This document shows, piece after piece, positions 8,648 through 16,901 of a DNA stretch of 36,790 nt (position 1 is the stretch's first letter; the number at the start of each line of letters is the position of its first letter). The translations under genes were made by a program, and so were the position numbers. Source of the stretch: Ruminococcaceae bacterium AB4001. Lineage in GTDB: Bacteria; Bacillota; Clostridia; Saccharofermentanales; Saccharofermentanaceae. The notes beneath the pieces were generated by a model. The model was given only the letters and a program-made list of their open reading frames with translations. It made no database searches and was not told where the DNA came from. The stretch spans positions 1-36,790 of the forward strand of contig JHXJ01000031.1 in assembly GCA_000621765.1 (NCBI GenBank), read 5' to 3'.

Positions 8648-9666
8648 ATGGTCAGCACTAAGATCAAGGCGGCTTTAGTTACTTTTGTAATGACAGCCTT
8701 TATGTTGGGCGGTCATGTTTCTGCATCGGTTGTGCCTAAAGACAGTACGGATAAGAGCAAAGCATCGGCCTTACTCTCGATAAGGATGTTACAGTTACTT
8801 TGCAGAGCAAAGATGAGGTTGGACTTTATTCTTATACTCCGAGCAAATCAGGCATTTACAGGGTAATCTTTACGAAGGCTGAGGATTATCAATTAAATCT
8901 TGGTTTCTATAGTTATGGTAATGACCTGTCCAGTCCGATTGAGCAGTGGATGTACGTATCAACAAATAAAGATATAGTCCATGTTTGCTATTCGTTCCCG
9001 CTTACACAGGGAAAGACATACTATTTTAAAGCCAGAACCAATTCGAGCAGTAAGAACGAGTATAAGATGAAGCTCGTCTATGGTTCAGACAGCACCACTT
9101 CCAAGATAGGATGGGTTAACCTCAATAATAAATGGTATTTTTGTAATATAACCGGTCAGTTTACCGATGGCGGTTATTGGAAAGATGGAGAGCTCTATTG
9201 GTTCAATAACGATTATACAATGCTTACCGGATGGCTTACTTTAGATAACGGCCAGAATTGGCGCTACTTTGATCTTGGCAAAGGCAATATGGTCAAAGGC
9301 TGGAAACAGATCAACGGAAAGTGGTTCTTCTTTGATAATAATGGATTGATGGTATCCGGCTGGAAGGAAATCAACAAAACATGGTATTACTTTACGTCCA
9401 ACGGTAACATGGCCACAGGCTGGCAGAAGATCGGTGGAGTATGGTATTACTTCAACACGAGTGGCGCTATGGCTACCGGCTGGAAAGCAGTTGGCGGCAA
9501 GTGGTATTACTTTAACACTAACGGTTCCATGAAGACTGGTTGGCTTCTTGATGGCGGAAACTGGTATTTCCTCAACTATAATGACGGCGATATGGTAACA
9601 GGTTCAAAGAATATCGGCGGCAAGGTTTATAACTTCAATTCCAGCGGAATCTGCACGAATCCTTAA
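8648..9666 (+). pseudogene. Frameshifted secreted protein with N-terminal beta-sandwich-like domain and wall-binding repeats
   Basis: The gene starts at ATG 8648 after a GGGGGA ribosome site and encodes MVSTKIKAALVTFVMTAFML..., a signal peptide close to that of the gene at 11728. Frame 2 runs to a stop at 8866, but from about 8767 homology continues in frame 1 (LTLDKDVTVTLQSKDEVGLYSY...) to the stop at 9666. Aligned codon by codon with 11728, exactly one base is missing in the codon after GCA TCG (8768-8769). Removing the shift gives about 340 residues: a roughly 130-residue domain resembling pre-peptidase C-terminal domains (GIYRVIFTK, GKTYYFKARTNSS), wall-binding repeats and the cap YNFNSSGICTNP. 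No slippery heptamer is visible, so a one-base deletion or a sequencing error is more likely than programmed frameshifting. Confidence 0.85.
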
Positions 9667-9697
9667 GATCTGCAGAAGATAATCAGATTAGCAGGGG

Positions 9698-9732
9698 ATG
9701 GCTCTTAAGCAATTGCTTTTGAGCCATCTTTA
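9698..9732 (+). terminator. Hairpin terminator after the frameshifted gene
   Basis: GATGGCTC (9698-9705) pairs with GAGCCATC (9721-9728), and an inner AAGCAA/TTGCTT extends the stem after a 2-base mismatch. A short T run follows. Confidence 0.65.
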
Positions 9733-9757
9733 CAGATTCATTTCTCGAAAAACTTAA

Positions 9758-9787
9758 GGGCTGCCGCATTATGTTTAGCGACAGCCC
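9758..9787 (-). terminator. GGGCTG-family hairpin terminator for the minus-strand gene
   Basis: GGGCTGCCGC (9758-9767) and GCGACAGCCC (9778-9787) form a 10-bp stem with one internal mismatch. Read on the minus strand it is followed by TTAAGTTTTT, so it fits termination of the gene ending at 9844. Close relatives of this hairpin occur at 16850-16879 and 36601-36629. Confidence 0.75.
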
Positions 9788-9843
9788 TTGATTCAGTAAT
9801 TTCGCGATATCAGGCGTCGAAAAGATCTGCCTGACCAATCAGA

Positions 9844-11514
9844 TTACCAATAGCAGATCTTCGTCGGCTGTTTTCTTCCGCTATGGGGATTTGTGCAGTA
9901 TCCGTCTGAATCGAAGTCATAGAGCAGGTTGTCGATGAGATAATCTGTCTCACTGTCGACCATTCTTCCGTACTCGTCAAAGTAATACCAGTGTCCGCCG
10001 CTGTTTAACCATTTGTTGCGGTATATAGCGCCGTCTGATTTGGAATATGTCCAGTGTTCTCTGGTACTTCCGCCAATAGTGAATCTGACTTTATACCAGC
10101 CTGTGACAAGTTCTCCGGTTGGTTTGAATCTGTATATACAACCATCATTTAATTCATCAATTTCCATAGCACCGTTGCGTGCAAGAGTTCCGATATTATA
10201 GAAGTAATACCAGTTGCCGTTTATCTTGTGCCAGCCGGTGTATACTTTGCCGTTGTCATCGTAATAGTACCAGGAAGTTCCGTATGGACTTGTTTCTTTG
10301 TACCATCCTCTGTAACCTTTGTCGTGGTTCAGGCACTTGCCGTCCTTTTCGAAATCGAAGGTATCGCCGTTGATCATTATGGTCTTATAATCCGAGTACA
10401 TTATTCCGTTCTTATCGAAGTAATACCAGTAACCGTCATCCTTAAGCCATCTCTCGCGATACTCTATACCATTGCTTCCGACGTATGCCTTTGCAGTTCT
10501 GAAGTCAGGATAGTTATCACATTTGCCTTCCTTAAGATCGACCCAGCCGTATAACTGCTTAGGATTACTTGCATTGGTGCATACACCGTTTTTGTCAAAA
10601 GAGTAAAGCTTACCGGCAATATAGTAATCCGTGACATTTTCGACCATTTTGCCTTCGTCGTTGAAGTAATACCATTTACCATTCGAATTCAGCCACTTTG
10701 AGAGATAACATTGACCGTTCGTATCTGCATAGAACCAGCGTAATCCGAAGGTCTGCCAGCCGGTAAGCATAACGCCGTCTCTTGAAAACAGGTATGTTTC
10801 ACCGGTCTCGAAAATATCATGGACACCGGTCATCATACACTTGGGAGATCCGTAGAGATCATCAAAGTAATACCATTTCCCGTTGAGCTGATGCCAGCCG
10901 TCATAAGCGCGTCCGTCAGAACCGAAATACCACCAGTCATCATTGAATCCCTGATACCAGCAGCTGGTTCTCATCTGACCGTTGGAATCAAAGTTATATA
11001 AAGAACCGTCTTTATCTTCGAAATATCCGTAATGAACAAGACCGTAATGTCTTTCTTTGTCGTAATAATCAGTTCTTCCGTCCTCAAACCAATACCATTT
11101 TCCGTTCACCTGATGCCAGCCGGTATAAGCAGCTCCGTCTGAGCCGACAAAGCGCCAGTTACGTGATCCAAAATATTCAGATGTATCATAAATGTATTTA
11201 GTATCAATTGAATAACTGCCGCAATCGATCCACTTATAGACATCAAGGGCTCCTGTTTTGGAAAAATGATAAAGCTTACCGGCTATGAAAGCCCAATTGT
11301 CAGTAATGGCATAACCACTGTCGGTAAAGTAATACCAGTTACCGTTGATCTGCTTCCAATCTTCTTTAACGTAAACGTTATCAGAAGTGTAATAACGCCA
11401 GCCGCTGCTGTCGTCACCCTGCCAGCCGGTTGTATCGGCAAGAGAGGTAAGTGACGCTAATGAGACAATGGCACCAGCGCAGATCATTGGGATAAAAATC
11501 TTCTTCAAGTTCAT
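9844..11514 (-). CDS. Secreted multi-module cell-wall-binding repeat protein
   Basis: The frame is open further upstream, but the ATG at 11514 has a strong GGGGGAGGAG site 6 bases before it and opens a signal peptide (MNLKKIFIPMICAGAIVSLASLTSLADTT). The mature protein starts DTTGWQG. It is about 556 residues and contains essentially only Trp/Tyr-rich wall-binding repeats, arranged in longer modules that each end in a Cys cap (FDKNGVCTN, FEKDGKCLN, FDSDGYCTNP). The C-terminal tail is HSGRKQPTKICYW. Signal peptide and module layout match the genes at 33645 and 35113, so the three form one subfamily. There is no recognisable catalytic domain; it may be a wall-polymer coat protein or scaffold. 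It is transcribed divergently from 11728. Confidence 0.88.
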   Translation of the reverse strand: MNLKKIFIPMICAGAIVSLASLTSLADTTGWQGDDSSGWRYYTSDNVYVKEDWKQINGNWYYFTDSGYAITDNWAFIAGKLYHFSKTGALDVYKWIDCGSYSIDTKYIYDTSEYFGSRNWRFVGSDGAAYTGWHQVNGKWYWFEDGRTDYYDKERHYGLVHYGYFEDKDGSLYNFDSNGQMRTSCWYQGFNDDWWYFGSDGRAYDGWHQLNGKWYYFDDLYGSPKCMMTGVHDIFETGETYLFSRDGVMLTGWQTFGLRWFYADTNGQCYLSKWLNSNGKWYYFNDEGKMVENVTDYYIAGKLYSFDKNGVCTNASNPKQLYGWVDLKEGKCDNYPDFRTAKAYVGSNGIEYRERWLKDDGYWYYFDKNGIMYSDYKTIMINGDTFDFEKDGKCLNHDKGYRGWYKETSPYGTSWYYYDDNGKVYTGWHKINGNWYYFYNIGTLARNGAMEIDELNDGCIYRFKPTGELVTGWYKVRFTIGGSTREHWTYSKSDGAIYRNKWLNSGGHWYYFDEYGRMVDSETDYLIDNLLYDFDSDGYCTNPHSGRKQPTKICYW

Positions 11515-11594
11515 GTTTTTCTCCTCCCCCTGCAAAGATAAAGATATTAGTTTGTGTTCCGGAAATAATAAAAACGACTGATCAAACCTATTTA

Positions 11595-11603
11595 ATTGTA
11601 GCA
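11595..11603 (-). promoter_or_regulatory. Extended -10 promoter of the minus-strand repeat gene
   Basis: On the minus strand TGCTACAAT matches TGnTATAAT with one change. It lies about 80 bases before the ATG at 11514. No good -35 hexamer is present at the right distance. The expected leader is about 74 bases. Confidence 0.45.
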
Positions 11604-11668
11604 TAAAGAAAATGGTCTTCCCACGCATAAATTGGTCGATATAGGGTGCTTTTGTTAGGAAGCCGGCA

Positions 11669-11697
11669 TTGAAAGCTGAAGTGATGATATGTAAAAT
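11669..11697 (+). promoter_or_regulatory. Sigma-A-type promoter
   Basis: TTGAAA (11669-11674), a 17-base spacer and TAAAAT (11692-11697) lie 30 bases before the ATG at 11728. The predicted start is near 11704, followed by the AAGGGGGAT ribosome site. Confidence 0.65.
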
Positions 11698-11727
11698 ATT
11701 TTTATTATTCAAAAGGGGGATATATTA

Positions 11728-12762
11728 ATGATAGGTACCAAAATTAAAGCTGCAGTTATTACATTTGTCATGACGGCAGCAATGCTTGGCGGCAATGTTT
11801 CCGCATCGATCATTGACTTTGACAGCACAGATGCGAGCAAGGCAACGGAACTTAAGGAAAATCAGGAAGTTTACGTAAAAGTAGACGGAGAGAAGAATGA
11901 AGCTGATCTTTATAAGTTCGTTCCCGAACATACCGGTTATTACAGGGTGCTCACGAGAAAGGGTGACGAAATGTATTTCTGTCCGGGTGTTTTTCTATAC
12001 GATTCCAATTTTGGGATCTTGAATTCGTATCAGGCAATAAATTCGCCGCAGCTCGAAATAAAATATTGCGGTTATACTTTTGAGTTGAAAAAGGGTGAGA
12101 CCTATTACGTCAAGGCAAAGAGTTCGAATTCCCAACAGGTTTCCGATTATCATTTGAAGTTCGTATTTGCAACGTCTGACACTTCTTCAAAGCTCGGTTG
12201 GATGATGCTTGAAAACCAGTGGTATTACTTTGATAAAACCGGCCTTATGGCACGCGGCTGGATGGAGATCGGTTCTTACTGGTATTACTTTGGCGCTGAT
12301 CATGCCATGGCGACCGGCTGGCAGAAGATCAAGAAGAGTAGTGATGATGAGGGCACCTGGTACTATTTCGATAAGCCCCTCGGACATATGATAACGGGCT
12401 GGAAGCTTATCAATGGAAAGTGGTATTACTTCAACACCTCCGGTGAGATGGCAACCGGCTGGAAGGCTGTAAACGGAAAGTGGTATTACTTCAATATCGA
12501 TGGTGACATGGTTACCGGATGGAAATCGGTAGAAGGTTCCTGGTATTACTTCAACAAGGACGGCGACATGGCAACAGGCTGGAAGGCTGCCGGCGGTAAC
12601 TGGTATTACCTCAACAGCAACGGAACCATGAAGACCGGCTGGCTCTATTCCGGCGGTAAGTGGTACTATCTTGTTTCTTCAGGCAATATGGTAACAGGCA
12701 AATGCATCATCGATGGTGTTACTTATATTTTCGATTCTAACGGAGTCTGCACAAATCCTTAA
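11728..12762 (+). CDS. Secreted protein with N-terminal beta-sandwich-like domain and wall-binding repeats
   Basis: The start ATG follows AAGGGGGAT by 6 bases. The protein is 344 residues. A signal peptide (MIGTKIKAAVITFVMTAAMLGGNVSA) is followed by a domain at about residues 28-150 with DLYKFVPEHTGYYRVLTRK and LKKGETYYVKAKSSNS. These fit the usual pattern of pre-peptidase C-terminal (PPC-like) beta-sandwich domains, although I assign this only by resemblance. About nine wall-binding repeats follow (GWMMLENQWYYFDKTG onward), then the cap YIFDSNGVCTNP. It is the intact paralogue of the frameshifted gene at 8648. The next gene starts 34 bases downstream without a visible terminator, so the two are probably one transcript. 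Confidence 0.9.
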   Translation: MIGTKIKAAVITFVMTAAMLGGNVSASIIDFDSTDASKATELKENQEVYVKVDGEKNEADLYKFVPEHTGYYRVLTRKGDEMYFCPGVFLYDSNFGILNSYQAINSPQLEIKYCGYTFELKKGETYYVKAKSSNSQQVSDYHLKFVFATSDTSSKLGWMMLENQWYYFDKTGLMARGWMEIGSYWYYFGADHAMATGWQKIKKSSDDEGTWYYFDKPLGHMITGWKLINGKWYYFNTSGEMATGWKAVNGKWYYFNIDGDMVTGWKSVEGSWYYFNKDGDMATGWKAAGGNWYYLNSNGTMKTGWLYSGGKWYYLVSSGNMVTGKCIIDGVTYIFDSNGVCTNP

Positions 12763-12796
12763 GAACACATTTTTTGAAGATCATTGGAAGTTAAAA

Positions 12797-14581
12797 ATGT
12801 TGACAGGTAAAAAACTCAAAGCATTATGCGCCGCTCTTCTTGCAGCGACGCAACTGTTAGGCGGACAATTGTCTGTCGGTATTATCGGCGCCACATTTTC
12901 GAACGAATGGGTACAGGTTGGAAACAGCTGGTATTATGCAGATAGGGATGGAAAATATCTGACCGGCTGGAATAAGATCGGGAACATATGGTACTACTTT
13001 GACGGTTCCGGAGTGATGAAGACAGGCTGGCTCGAGGATTCGGGCAAGTGGTATTATCTTACTTCATCAGGCGCTATGGTCACCGGCTGGAATGAGATAG
13101 GCGGTAAGTGGTATTACTTCTCCGATAACGGCGAGATGAAGACCGGCTGGCTTTCTGACGGCGGGAAATGGTATTACTTAAGCTCATCCGGTGCGATGGT
13201 AAAAGGGTGGACCCAGGCAGGCGGCAAATGGTATTACATGAACCGGTCAGGCGTCATGCTTACCGGCTGGCAGACTATAGGGAACAAGTGGTATTTCTTT
13301 AATGCAAGCGGCGTAATGCAGAATGGCTGGGTCAATGTTTCAGGCAAATGGTATTTCCTAAGCAAAGACGGTTCCATGAAGACCGGTTTTGTCAAAGAAG
13401 ATCTTAAGACTTATTATCTCGACTCTTCCGGGGCAATGGTTACCGGATGGAAGCAGATCGGCAAGGAGTGGTATTTCTTTGAGTACGGTTCCGGCGCTGC
13501 GGCAGAAGGCTGGAAGAAATTGGGCGGTTACTATTATTTCTTCGTAAGGGGAGAGATGGCCCATGACACTTATATCGGCGGTTGGAATATAGGTACTTCC
13601 GGACAATTACCGGGTGATAAAGATCCTTCTGATATTGAGATAACTTCATTTAATCAGGTTATCGAGCTCTACCGTTTTGAAACTACCGGTGATATATTTG
13701 ATTTCGGTACGATCCGTCCGCATATTTCAGGCTATGATGATCCGGATAATTGCGATTCTGACTGCGGAACAATCGTTACATCCGGAGCAACACATGTTGC
13801 ACTGACGGACTTTGATAAGAATGAAACCAGGTTTTATAAAATAGAAGATTTTGATGAGAAAGCTTATCTGAATGGCGGTTACGGCACACGGGTAGCTGCT
13901 GATTATTGTGTTATTCCGGGAGGGAAGGTCACATATAAGATCCGGACTTCCGAAGAATACTGTGATTTCTTCGGGTGGAGTTATTCTCCTGATTACGATA
14001 CTGAAAATATCATCAGCACGAAAACATCGATCACAGTTACCGCATATCCTAACGAAGGTTTCATAAATGCCCACGTAAATTCTCCGTGGGACAGCTGCTA
14101 TACGGATTACCAGTACAATAATTCATGTACGCGTTCTCCACAGTCCTGCGGTGTCGTTTACAGACTGCCTTGTCACAGGGGTGAAAATGGTGAATGGTTA
14201 ATAGATAATGAATCAAGGAATATTCTTTCCGGCGTAGCTTTATACCATTGGTACAGTTACTCGGCTCATCCTTATCCCGATACTTATGCGCCAAGATATT
14301 ATGATTGCTTCAACAGAACTGAAGATTATGAGATTCCTGTTGATAAGGTCACAGTAGAGATATTGATCGATGATTACGGTGAAGAAGCCGAAGATGAGAT
14401 CTATACCATTAAGTATGAGCGTGTTGGTGAACGAGGGTACAATGTGATCATGTACGACAAGGAAGGGAACGTCAGACCGACATATACTTATTGGGGAGAC
14501 AATAAATTCATGAGTACTGACCCGGTTACAGGCGAGTATACATACTTTATAGATGAGCGGCGCGCAGCCAGATATAATTGA
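12797..14581 (+). CDS. Secreted wall-binding repeat protein with an unrecognised Cys-rich C-terminal domain
   Basis: The upstream in-frame start at 12713 would overlap the previous gene. ATG 12797 follows a GGAAG site by 6 bases and opens a signal peptide (MLTGKKLKALCAALLAATQLLGG), so I chose it; the product is 594 residues. Unlike its neighbours it has the wall-binding repeats at the N-terminal side (residues about 30-265), followed by about 320 residues that I do not recognise. That part has several cysteines (DNCDSDCGT, SCYTDYQYNNSC, SPQSCG, LPCHRG), a stretch FFGWSYSPDYD faintly like bacterial B-repeat modules, and an acidic end. The usual C-terminal NGVCxNP cap is absent. The unknown domain is presumably the functional cargo displayed on the wall. 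Confidence 0.85.
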   Translation: MLTGKKLKALCAALLAATQLLGGQLSVGIIGATFSNEWVQVGNSWYYADRDGKYLTGWNKIGNIWYYFDGSGVMKTGWLEDSGKWYYLTSSGAMVTGWNEIGGKWYYFSDNGEMKTGWLSDGGKWYYLSSSGAMVKGWTQAGGKWYYMNRSGVMLTGWQTIGNKWYFFNASGVMQNGWVNVSGKWYFLSKDGSMKTGFVKEDLKTYYLDSSGAMVTGWKQIGKEWYFFEYGSGAAAEGWKKLGGYYYFFVRGEMAHDTYIGGWNIGTSGQLPGDKDPSDIEITSFNQVIELYRFETTGDIFDFGTIRPHISGYDDPDNCDSDCGTIVTSGATHVALTDFDKNETRFYKIEDFDEKAYLNGGYGTRVAADYCVIPGGKVTYKIRTSEEYCDFFGWSYSPDYDTENIISTKTSITVTAYPNEGFINAHVNSPWDSCYTDYQYNNSCTRSPQSCGVVYRLPCHRGENGEWLIDNESRNILSGVALYHWYSYSAHPYPDTYAPRYYDCFNRTEDYEIPVDKVTVEILIDDYGEEAEDEIYTIKYERVGERGYNVIMYDKEGNVRPTYTYWGDNKFMSTDPVTGEYTYFIDERRAARYN

Positions 14582-14601
14582 TAATCGGTCAATGCGATTT
14601 G

Positions 14602-14630
14602 CGGGGATGTCTGATGACGTCCCCGTTTTT
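14602..14630 (+). terminator. Rho-independent terminator
   Basis: CGGGGATGTC (14602-14611) pairs along its full length with GACGTCCCCG (14616-14625), with one G-T wobble and a TGAT loop, followed by five T residues. It ends the 11728-14581 transcript. Confidence 0.92.
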
Positions 14631-14654
14631 AAGAGTTTCATTTTGGTATTCAAG

Positions 14655-14761
14655 AAAATACAGACATTTTACCGGCATGCTGTATTTTTGTAGTGAAAAT
14701 CTGACTGGAGTTTAAAAAATTACAGACTTTTAACCGGTATTCTGTATTTTTGTAGTGAAAA
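14655..14761 (+). repeat. Two tandem hairpin units of type A in the intergenic region
   Basis: Unit A1 has AAAATACAG (14655-14663) pairing with CTGTATTTT (14680-14688). Unit A2 has TACAGA (14721-14726) pairing with TCTGTA (14741-14746), with flanking A and T runs after one T-T mismatch. The loops share a TTTTAACCGG/TTTTACCGG core, and both units end in TTTTTGTAGTGAAAA. The units are offset by 62 bases. They carry no open reading frame and lie between the terminator at 14602 and the gene at 15040. Confidence 0.8.
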
Positions 14762-14768
14762 CAGGAGC

Positions 14769-14877
14769 AAAGTCATAGCCACATACTCAGCAGGCTGTGA
14801 CTTTACTGTGATTACCACTTCAACGCGAACAAAAATCACAGCCATATGCACAGCAGGCTGTGACTTTACTGTGAAAA
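14769..14877 (+). repeat. Two tandem hairpin units of type B in the intergenic region
   Basis: Unit B1 pairs AAAGTCATAGCC (14769-14780) with GGCTGTGACTTT (14793-14804), with one G-T wobble. Unit B2 pairs AAAATCACAGCC (14832-14843) with GGCTGTGACTTT (14856-14867). Both have 12-base loops ending in CAGCA, and both continue ACTGTGA. The offset is 63 bases, nearly the same as for the type A pair. The rest of the gap (14878-15039) shows only the ribosome site of the next gene and AT-rich sequence. Confidence 0.82.
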
Positions 14878-15039
14878 AAACGCCGCTTACGACTTCTCCG
14901 AACACCTCATATTTGTTAACAATCTGTGAGTAAAAATGAAACAGTAAAAACAATGATTTAACATACGTGAAACTTCCGCATTTATTGATTTTTATAGTGT
15001 ACTATCCAAGTATGGATTCCAATCAAGGAGGTGATCTGT

Positions 15040-16803
15040 ATGCGTAAAACATGGAAAATCTTAAGTTCGTTTTTAGCGATCGTAATTATTGTTTCTTCGT
15101 TATCAGTTTTAGTTTCCGCATCTTCGACAGATGAATCTTTCTGGAGAAGCATGTCGAATGACTACTACTACAAGCAGCTGACCACAAATGAAAAGAAGTT
15201 CTACGACAGGCTCGATGAGGCATGCATGGCATATCTCTTGAACGACAAGGACATTCCCGAGGATTATATCTTCATAAACTGCACGGCTTTCGATCTCTCA
15301 TTGGAGCAGGTCGATAAGGTCCAGGTATTGTTCTATCTTTCCAATCCTCAGTATTTCTTCCTTGAGCCTAAGTATAAGTACAGCGAGAACGGTGTAGAGT
15401 TCAACGTTTATCCTGAACTGCGTTACGGCTCCAAGAGAGCTGCAGCAAAGGCTGAGGTCAAGGCATGCGTTGAGACTTACATTGCTGAGGCAAAGAAATA
15501 CAGTCTGCCCGAACAGCAGGAAAACGCAGTAGCTGAGCTTATCTGCGCTAAGATTTCGAGAGATCTTGATCAAAATCCCGATAAGGAATACTACCAGTGC
15601 GTGTACAGTGCAGTTCAGGGCCTTACAAAGTGCAAGGGCTTTGCAGTTTTCTTCAGTGCGGTAATGAACGCTCTCGGCATCGAGTGCATAAGCGCTAACA
15701 GTGAACCCCACGCCTGGAACTACATCAAGCTTCACGGCTACTGGTATTGTGTTGATATCACAAGCATGAATCAGGAATTACACATTTCCTATAGTTACTA
15801 CAACCACGATGGTAAGGATCTCGGAAACATTAAGTATTCCGAAGTCGATTCCAGGATCAAGAGATATCTTCCTGCAACAAAGTATGATGGCGTAGGCAGG
15901 AAGTATACAAGCAGATATTTCGAGGAAAAGAGCGTTACATACTTCATCGTCAACGACGTCGAAGACAACAGACTCGTTATTCCTGTAAAGGGATCTACGG
16001 ATTCTCTTCCTAAGACTATCGAATACGATAACTATGAATACACGGTAATGAACGCTACCGGCTGGACAAGATCCGGAACAAAGTGGATCTACTACGATGA
16101 ATCCGGCAAGCTGGTCAAGGGCTGGTATGAGATCGAAAATGAAGGCTGGTACTATTTCGATAAGTACGGCTTCATGACGACAAACTGGCAGCAGATCAAT
16201 GGTAAGTGGTATTACTTCGGCGGCGACGGCATCATGAAGACCGGCTGGCTACAGATCAGTGGCAAGTGGTATTACTTCAATGCTGACGGCGACATGGCAA
16301 CAGGCTGGAAGCAGGTAGACGGAATCTGGTATTACTTCAATACTGACGGCGACATGGTTACCGGTTGGAAACTGCTCAGCGGCAAGTGGTATTACTTCAA
16401 TGCCGGCGGCGACATGGTAACAGGTTGGAAGGCCATCGGCGGTGTCTGGTATTACTTCAATGCCGGCGGTGACATGGTAACAGGTTGGAAGGCCATTGGC
16501 GGCGTATGGTATTACTTCAATGTCGGCGGCGACATGGTAACAGGCTGGAAACAGCTCAGCGGCAAGTGGTACTTCTTCAATGGCAGCGGCGCGATGGCAA
16601 CCGGTTGGAAGGCTACAGGCGGTCAGTGGTACTACTTCAGCAAAGACGGTGACATGCTCGAAGGCTGGCAGAAGATTGGCGGAGACGTTTACTATCTGGT
16701 ACCCGGTTCCGGCTATATGGCAACAGGTTCCATAGAGATCGACGGCGAGACATACCTCTTCGCATCGAACGGTGTCTGCACCAATCCTCTGGAAGGCATC
16801 TGA
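15040..16803 (+). CDS. Secreted transglutaminase-like protein with wall-binding repeats
   Basis: AAGGAGGTGAT (15026-15036) is an almost perfect anti-SD match, and the start is ATG 15040; a GTG at 15031 falls inside it. The protein is 587 residues: a signal peptide (MRKTWKILSSFLAIVIIVSSLSVLVSA), an all-alpha-looking N-terminal region, then a transglutaminase-like core. The catalytic triad is visible as Cys198 (TKCKGFA), His224 (EPHAWNYI) and Asp239 (YCVDIT). Family members act as cysteine proteases, peptidases or crosslinking enzymes on protein or peptidoglycan stem peptides. About twelve wall-binding repeats follow from residue 340, ending in a cap YLFASNGVCTNPLEGI. It is the only protein in the cluster with an evident catalytic domain. 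The substrate cannot be read from the sequence. Confidence 0.88.
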   Translation: MRKTWKILSSFLAIVIIVSSLSVLVSASSTDESFWRSMSNDYYYKQLTTNEKKFYDRLDEACMAYLLNDKDIPEDYIFINCTAFDLSLEQVDKVQVLFYLSNPQYFFLEPKYKYSENGVEFNVYPELRYGSKRAAAKAEVKACVETYIAEAKKYSLPEQQENAVAELICAKISRDLDQNPDKEYYQCVYSAVQGLTKCKGFAVFFSAVMNALGIECISANSEPHAWNYIKLHGYWYCVDITSMNQELHISYSYYNHDGKDLGNIKYSEVDSRIKRYLPATKYDGVGRKYTSRYFEEKSVTYFIVNDVEDNRLVIPVKGSTDSLPKTIEYDNYEYTVMNATGWTRSGTKWIYYDESGKLVKGWYEIENEGWYYFDKYGFMTTNWQQINGKWYYFGGDGIMKTGWLQISGKWYYFNADGDMATGWKQVDGIWYYFNTDGDMVTGWKLLSGKWYYFNAGGDMVTGWKAIGGVWYYFNAGGDMVTGWKAIGGVWYYFNVGGDMVTGWKQLSGKWYFFNGSGAMATGWKATGGQWYYFSKDGDMLEGWQKIGGDVYYLVPGSGYMATGSIEIDGETYLFASNGVCTNPLEGI

Positions 16804-16849
16804 GTCGTTAGATAGTATTAAAGTAAATACGTTTTACAGCAAATGATAA

Positions 16850-16890
16850 GGGCTGTCTCACAATTAAGTGAGGCAGCCCAAATTCTTTTT
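16850..16890. terminator. Bidirectional GGGCTG-family terminator between convergent genes
   Basis: GGGCTGTCTCAC (16850-16861) pairs with GTGAGGCAGCCC (16868-16879), with one G-T wobble and an AATTAA loop, followed by ATTCTTTTT on the plus strand. It lies between the convergent genes ending at 16803 and 16902 and can serve both. Confidence 0.85.
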
Positions 16891-16901
16891 ATGGTTTTAT
16901 A

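Noticed and set aside
8540-8866. Programmed -1 frameshift joining the two halves of the repeat gene
   Set aside because: There is no X-XXY-YYZ slippery site or downstream pseudoknot at 8765-8775, and the paralogue is encoded in one frame without any shift.
11515-11712. 66-residue N-terminal extension of the minus-strand repeat protein
   Set aside because: The internal ATG at 11514 has a strong ribosome site and starts a typical signal peptide, while the extension has neither and covers the promoter region.
14655-14877. Hairpin series as a CRISPR array or attachment site
   Set aside because: Only two copies of each of two repeat types are present, linkers are not spacer-like in length, and no cas, integrase or recombinase gene is nearby.
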